DNA of 64,000 nt from JAEZAA01 sp964514485 (GTDB lineage: Bacteria > Pseudomonadota > Gammaproteobacteria > Pseudomonadales > Oleiphilaceae): positions 23,423 to 87,422 of the forward strand of contig CAZEWG010000010.1 in assembly GCA_964514485.1 (NCBI GenBank), written 5' to 3'. A program made the translations under genes and the position numbers. Under the pieces are notes generated by a model. That model had not been told where the DNA came from and made no database searches. It saw nothing but the letters and a program-made list of their open reading frames with translations. Every line of letters begins with the position of its first letter. Within the stretch, counting starts at the first letter, position 1. Shown piece after piece: positions 60,762 to 64,000 of this stretch.

Positions 60762-62393
60762 TCAGATCAGGGCAAAGCGGTTTTTGCCCAGCCGTTTGGA
60801 CTGGTACATGGCCTGGTCGGCCCGGTGTAACAGGGCTTGTAGGGTGGAGTCCTCTCCCTGGTAGAGTGTTCCGCCAATGCTGACGGTGACGCTGATCGTC
60901 GCGTCGCTGATCAGGTAAGGAGCGGCGATTACGGTCAGGAGTTTCTCGGCTATCGGGGAGACCTCGTCGGGGGTTTTGATGCCGCGTAGCAAAATCACAA
61001 ACTCATCGCCGGCAATCCGCGCCAGGATATCGGTCTTGCGCAGGGAAACGGAAAGACGACGGGAAACTTCTTGCAAAAGGCTGTCTCCGGCAGCATGGCC
61101 GTAGGTGTCGTTGATCTGCTTAAAGCCATCCAGGTCCAGAAACAGGACCACCAGCGGCGTGCTGTTTTGGCGGGATTCCAGCATGGCCTGGTCGAGTTGG
61201 GCTAAAAGGCCACGTCGGTTATAGAGCCCCGTCAAGCCATCAAACTGTGCCTGTGCCGCCAGCTCCCGCTCCTGCCGCTTGCGTTCGGTGATGTCCTGGG
61301 CCATGACAAAGAAGCCATGCACGACCTGATCGGCAGACTGATCCGGGATATAGGTGGCCTCAATAATACGGGGGACCCCTTCCAAGAGCTCTTCCCGCTC
61401 AAAGCTGGTCTTGTGGCCGGCCAGTACCTTGCGGATGGGTTCTTGAAACTCGTGGAAGCGCGCGCCGAGCAGCTTCTCGATGGGCTCGTCCTTTTGGAGC
61501 AGGTGTGGATTCGGCCGCCAGTTTCGATAGACATCGTTATAAAAGCGTATGCGCAGTTGGTTGTCGATATAGGCGACGCCGACGGGCAGGCTGTTGATCA
61601 TGGTGCGCAGCTGGCGCTCGCTGTCCGCCAGGGCTTCCCGGGCGCGAACCCTTTCGGTGATGTCGAGGGTCATGCCAGCGATGCCCAGGACTTTGCCTTC
61701 GACCTGATAGGGCGCAATGGAAATGTCCACATCCAGAATGACACCATCCTTGCGGCGGATACGAAGCAACTGGTGCTGGGGCGAGCCCGCCAGGGTGGCC
61801 TTGAAGATCTGGGTGACCCGCTCATGGTCTTCCGGGGGAACTAAAAACAGGTAATGGTGACCGATCAGTTCCTGCCTGGAATATCCCGTTGTATTCAGGG
61901 TGGCTTCATTACAGGTCAGGAAGTGACCGTTCGGGTCGATGGTATAGATCGCCGCCGGGTTTGGCTCCACAACAGCCCGATACCGCTGCTCGTTGGCTTT
62001 GAGCTGCTTGGTTGCCAGGCGTTCCGCAGTGACATCGATGCCGGTGCCGACGATCCTGACGATGGCACCGTCCTGATTTCGAATGGGGGAGAGGGTGGTG
62101 CGCCAGTGGCGGGGACCGCCGGGCAGGGCCAGTCGTTCGTCATACTCCACGGTCTCTCCGGTCTGGAGACAATGGCGGTAATTGGCGCTCAACTGCGCTG
62201 CCAGCTCCGGCGGGAAGATCTCTTCCAGAAAACGGCCGGAGACCTCCTCATGTTTGAGGGCCGTGGCGCGTTCGTGTTTGTCATTCAGGCTTAGCAGCTG
62301 GAAGCGATCACCGACGACTTCCAGCACGAAGACTGCAATCCCCAGGGCATCGGATAATTGCTTCAGCTCTGAAGGGGATGAAGATACCCACAT
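60762..62393 (-). CDS. Multi-PAS diguanylate cyclase
   Basis: A 543-residue cytoplasmic protein with three PAS domains (about residues 5-125, 130-255 and 262-375, the first two ending VGTGIDVTAERL and AGMTLDITERVRA, the third QDITERKRQ), then a GGDEF domain from about 385 (FDGLTGLYNRRGLLAQL). The active loop is RIAGDEFVILL, an AGDEF variant that is usually active. A product-inhibition RxxD is not clear in my reading. No membrane segment is present, so the signal is internal: redox, ligand or oxygen. GGGAGAG precedes the ATG. Confidence 0.92.
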   Translation of the reverse strand: MWVSSSPSELKQLSDALGIAVFVLEVVGDRFQLLSLNDKHERATALKHEEVSGRFLEEIFPPELAAQLSANYRHCLQTGETVEYDERLALPGGPRHWRTTLSPIRNQDGAIVRIVGTGIDVTAERLATKQLKANEQRYRAVVEPNPAAIYTIDPNGHFLTCNEATLNTTGYSRQELIGHHYLFLVPPEDHERVTQIFKATLAGSPQHQLLRIRRKDGVILDVDISIAPYQVEGKVLGIAGMTLDITERVRAREALADSERQLRTMINSLPVGVAYIDNQLRIRFYNDVYRNWRPNPHLLQKDEPIEKLLGARFHEFQEPIRKVLAGHKTSFEREELLEGVPRIIEATYIPDQSADQVVHGFFVMAQDITERKRQERELAAQAQFDGLTGLYNRRGLLAQLDQAMLESRQNSTPLVVLFLDLDGFKQINDTYGHAAGDSLLQEVSRRLSVSLRKTDILARIAGDEFVILLRGIKTPDEVSPIAEKLLTVIAAPYLISDATISVTVSIGGTLYQGEDSTLQALLHRADQAMYQSKRLGKNRFALI

Positions 62394-62894
62394 GTACTCT
62401 CCCGGACGTGAGTCCGTCTGTCCAAGTCAAAAATGATGAAGATATTCTTCCGTTGCATCTTAAAGCACAGACCAAATCCTACAAAATGTCCAGTTTGGGC
62501 TATGCTTTTCTGACTTGGCGCCAGGGCTGCTTGTGCTTGTCCTGAAGTGGTCCGGGAAAAGACGGTCTGCTCCTTGTTTTTTTGAGTTGCGCCATCATGT
62601 ATGGAGATATCTCGGGGTCTGTACCAGGCGTATGGATAATCCGAGATCTATCGGCATCGGTCGGAAGGCTTTTGTCTGATAGCATTCTGATCACCGGTCG
62701 CTTGCCTCTGCCTGGAGGCGCACCTTGACCGGGCTGAACCCTTCAGCGCAATTGAGAGGATGGAGTCTGCGCTGGGGCAATGACTATCGATAGGGTTTCT
62801 CTATCAAAGCTGTTTAAATAGTCAATTGGATTAATCTAGGCGACACACTTAACATGTGTAGCTGTAGACATCATTAACCCATGGAGATGAAATA
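62394..62894. other. 501-bp divergent intergenic region upstream of ahpC
   Basis: It holds promoters for the PAS-GGDEF gene and ahpC. An OxyR-like site is at 62789-62805. A 64-codon minus-strand frame at 62500-62694 has no features of a real protein. The middle part, 62440-62740, shows nothing I can name. Confidence 0.5.
62789..62805. promoter_or_regulatory. OxyR-like half site upstream of ahpC
   Basis: GATAG-N7-CTATC is a perfect dyad matching one half of the OxyR consensus ATAG-N7-CTAT-N7-ATAG-N7-CTAT. A second ATAG occurs at 62818 but not at the ideal spacing. It lies about 90 bases before the ahpC start, a normal position for OxyR activation of peroxide defence. Confidence 0.6.
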
Positions 62895-63452
62895 ATGATC
62901 AACACTGAAATCAAGCCGTTTAAAGCCCAAGCCTACAAGCAAGGCAAATTCATCGAAGTAACCGACGCTGATGTTAAAGGCAAGTGGTCTGTATTCTTCT
63001 TCTATCCGGCTGACTTCACTTTCGTATGCCCCACCGAGCTGGGCGACCTGGCTGATAACTACGAAGAGTTCCAAAAGCTGGGCGTGGAAATCTACTCCGT
63101 TTCTACCGACACCCATTTCGTACACAAAGCCTGGTGCGATGCTTCCGAAACTATCGGCAAGATCCAGTACACCATGATCGGCGATCCGACCGGTACCGTA
63201 ACCAACAACTTCGGCGTTATGCGTCCGGGCCAAGGTCTGGCTGACCGTGCAACTTTCGTAGTTGACCCGGAAGGCATCATCCAAGCAGTAGAAATCACTG
63301 CTGAAGGTATCGGCCGTGACGCACAGGACCTGCTGCGCAAGGTGAAAGCGGCTCAGTACGTTGCTGCTCACCCTGGCGAAGTTTGCCCTGCCAAGTGGCA
63401 AGAAGGTGACGCGACTCTGGCTCCGTCCCTGGACCTGGTCGGCAAGATCTAA
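62895..63452 (+). CDS. ahpC: Alkyl hydroperoxide reductase peroxidase subunit AhpC
   Basis: A 185-residue typical 2-Cys peroxiredoxin reducing hydrogen peroxide and organic peroxides. The peroxidatic Cys is in FTFVCPTELGD (Cys47) and the resolving Cys in EVCPAKW (Cys166). GVMRPGQGLADRATFVVDP is the expected middle. Length equals E. coli AhpC (187) within two. Codon choice is strongly biased, consistent with very high expression. It is followed 111 bases later by ahpF, which reduces it, with a GC-rich hairpin between. Confidence 0.97.
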   Translation: MINTEIKPFKAQAYKQGKFIEVTDADVKGKWSVFFFYPADFTFVCPTELGDLADNYEEFQKLGVEIYSVSTDTHFVHKAWCDASETIGKIQYTMIGDPTGTVTNNFGVMRPGQGLADRATFVVDPEGIIQAVEITAEGIGRDAQDLLRKVKAAQYVAAHPGEVCPAKWQEGDATLAPSLDLVGKI

Positions 63453-63509
63453 TCGTCTCCGGTTCACGGAAACGACTGCAATACTGGCCTATCCGGCCAT
63501 TATCAAAAG

Positions 63510-63530
63510 CCCGGGACCACAAGTCCCGGG
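63510..63530. terminator. Hairpin between ahpC and ahpF
   Basis: A perfect 8-bp stem CCCGGGAC / GTCCCGGG around a CACAA loop. No T-run follows on the plus strand, so it likely attenuates or stabilises rather than ends the transcript, giving more AhpC than AhpF. Confidence 0.65.
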
Positions 63531-63563
63531 TAATACAGAATTCTCAAAACGCAGGGGCCAATC

Positions 63564-64000
63564 ATGCTGGACGCGAATATCAAGAATCAATTGAAGAGCT
63601 ATCTCGAAAAAGTTGTCAGCCCGATTGAGATCGTGGCGTCCGTTGACGTTAATGCTCCCGGCGCCCTGGGTCAAAAATCCAGCGAACTGCTGGAAATGCT
63701 GAAGGAAATTGCGGAGCTGTCCGACCTCATCACCTTGAAAGAGGACGCAAGCGACGCCCGTAAACCTTCATTCTCCCTGAATCGCGTCGGCAGCGATATG
63801 AAAGTAAGCTTCGCCGGGATTCCCATGGGGCATGAATTCAGCTCGCTGGTACTGGCGTTGCTGCAAGTCGGCGGTTATCCCCCCAAAGTGGATGCCGACA
63901 TGATCGAGCAGATCCAAGGGCTGGAAGGCGAATATCGCTTCGAGACCTATATTTCCCTGAGCTGCCAGAACTGCCCAGAGGTAGTCCAGGCGCTGAACCT
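63564..64000 (+). CDS. ahpF: Alkyl hydroperoxide reductase subunit F (3' truncated)
   Basis: The first 145 codons of AhpF, the NADH- and FAD-dependent disulfide reductase that regenerates AhpC. The visible part is the N-terminal tandem thioredoxin-like domain: MLDANIKNQLKSYLEK at the start, GHEFSSLVLALLQVGGYPPK, and the redox-active SLSCQNCPEVVQALN at the edge, with the CxxC that passes electrons to AhpC. AGGGG precedes the ATG. The gene runs off the window. Confidence 0.95.
   Translation, partial: MLDANIKNQLKSYLEKVVSPIEIVASVDVNAPGALGQKSSELLEMLKEIAELSDLITLKEDASDARKPSFSLNRVGSDMKVSFAGIPMGHEFSSLVLALLQVGGYPPKVDADMIEQIQGLEGEYRFETYISLSCQNCPEVVQALN

Noticed and set aside
62500..62694. 64-codon minus-strand ORF upstream of ahpC
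   Set aside because: Weak composition, no ribosome site of note, and it lies in a promoter region.
62874..63467. 197-codon ORF opposite ahpC
   Set aside because: Antisense of a highly biased, conserved gene; no independent support.

Overview
The window is high-GC DNA with dense, largely non-mobile gene order typical of a free-living gammaproteobacterium. Two blocks resemble Pseudomonas-type chromosomes: (ilvA / rpiA) – fau – 6S RNA – zapA – ygfB – pepP – ubiH – ubiI, and (PHA-system gene) – ubiE – ubiJ – ubiB – hisI – hisE – tatABC – rsmE. A wax ester synthase/DGAT, a FadL porin, acyl-CoA dehydrogenase and an acyl-ACP-reductase-like enzyme point to a lipid- or hydrocarbon-using marine lineage such as Alcanivorax or a relative. 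That taxonomic guess is inference. I saw no rRNA, tRNA, CRISPR, transposase or phage genes.

Layout. 1-8.4 kb: 3' part of an AAR-like reductase, an orphan NarJ-type chaperone, trhO, a 3-methyladenine glycosylase I homologue, an M48 lipoprotein protease, a LOG-family hydrolase, a MATE exporter and small secreted proteins. 8.4-21.4 kb: a large TPR protein of unknown role, a phosphoribosyltransferase fusion, a Na/Pi cotransporter, a 1,520-residue P-type ATPase whose first half looks like a decayed second ATPase, and slyD. 21.7-28.9 kb: a PilZ protein whose body resembles the AAR-like reductase, divergent from an EAL phosphodiesterase – lipid kinase – metallophosphoesterase operon. 28.9-36.9 kb: Rieske/FAD oxidoreductase, acyl-CoA dehydrogenase with a palindromic operator-like site, rpiA, ilvA, fau, 6S RNA, zapA and a ZapB-like gene. 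37-49.4 kb: ubiquinone, Tat and histidine genes. 49.6-57 kb: alpha/beta hydrolase, wax ester synthase, a lipoprotein, a degenerate GGDEF protein, and two genes broken by 100-N assembly gaps, one of them fadL. 57-64 kb: a leucine-rich leader region, leuA, a palindromic repeat, an SRAP protein, a PAS-GGDEF protein and ahpCF.

Themes. (1) Lipid metabolism: FadL uptake, acyl-CoA dehydrogenase, AAR-like reductases and WS/DGAT could together handle fatty acyl chains and storage lipid. (2) Cyclic di-GMP: one PilZ protein, one EAL protein with a dead GGDEF, one EDDEF protein and one AGDEF cyclase. The PilZ protein joins both themes, because its C-terminal body keeps the Rossmann loop and the Cys-containing motif of the AAR-like enzyme at the window start. 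This is the best candidate for an undescribed system. (3) Leucine attenuation upstream of leuA: a 32-residue peptide with 13 leucines, and possibly a second leader.
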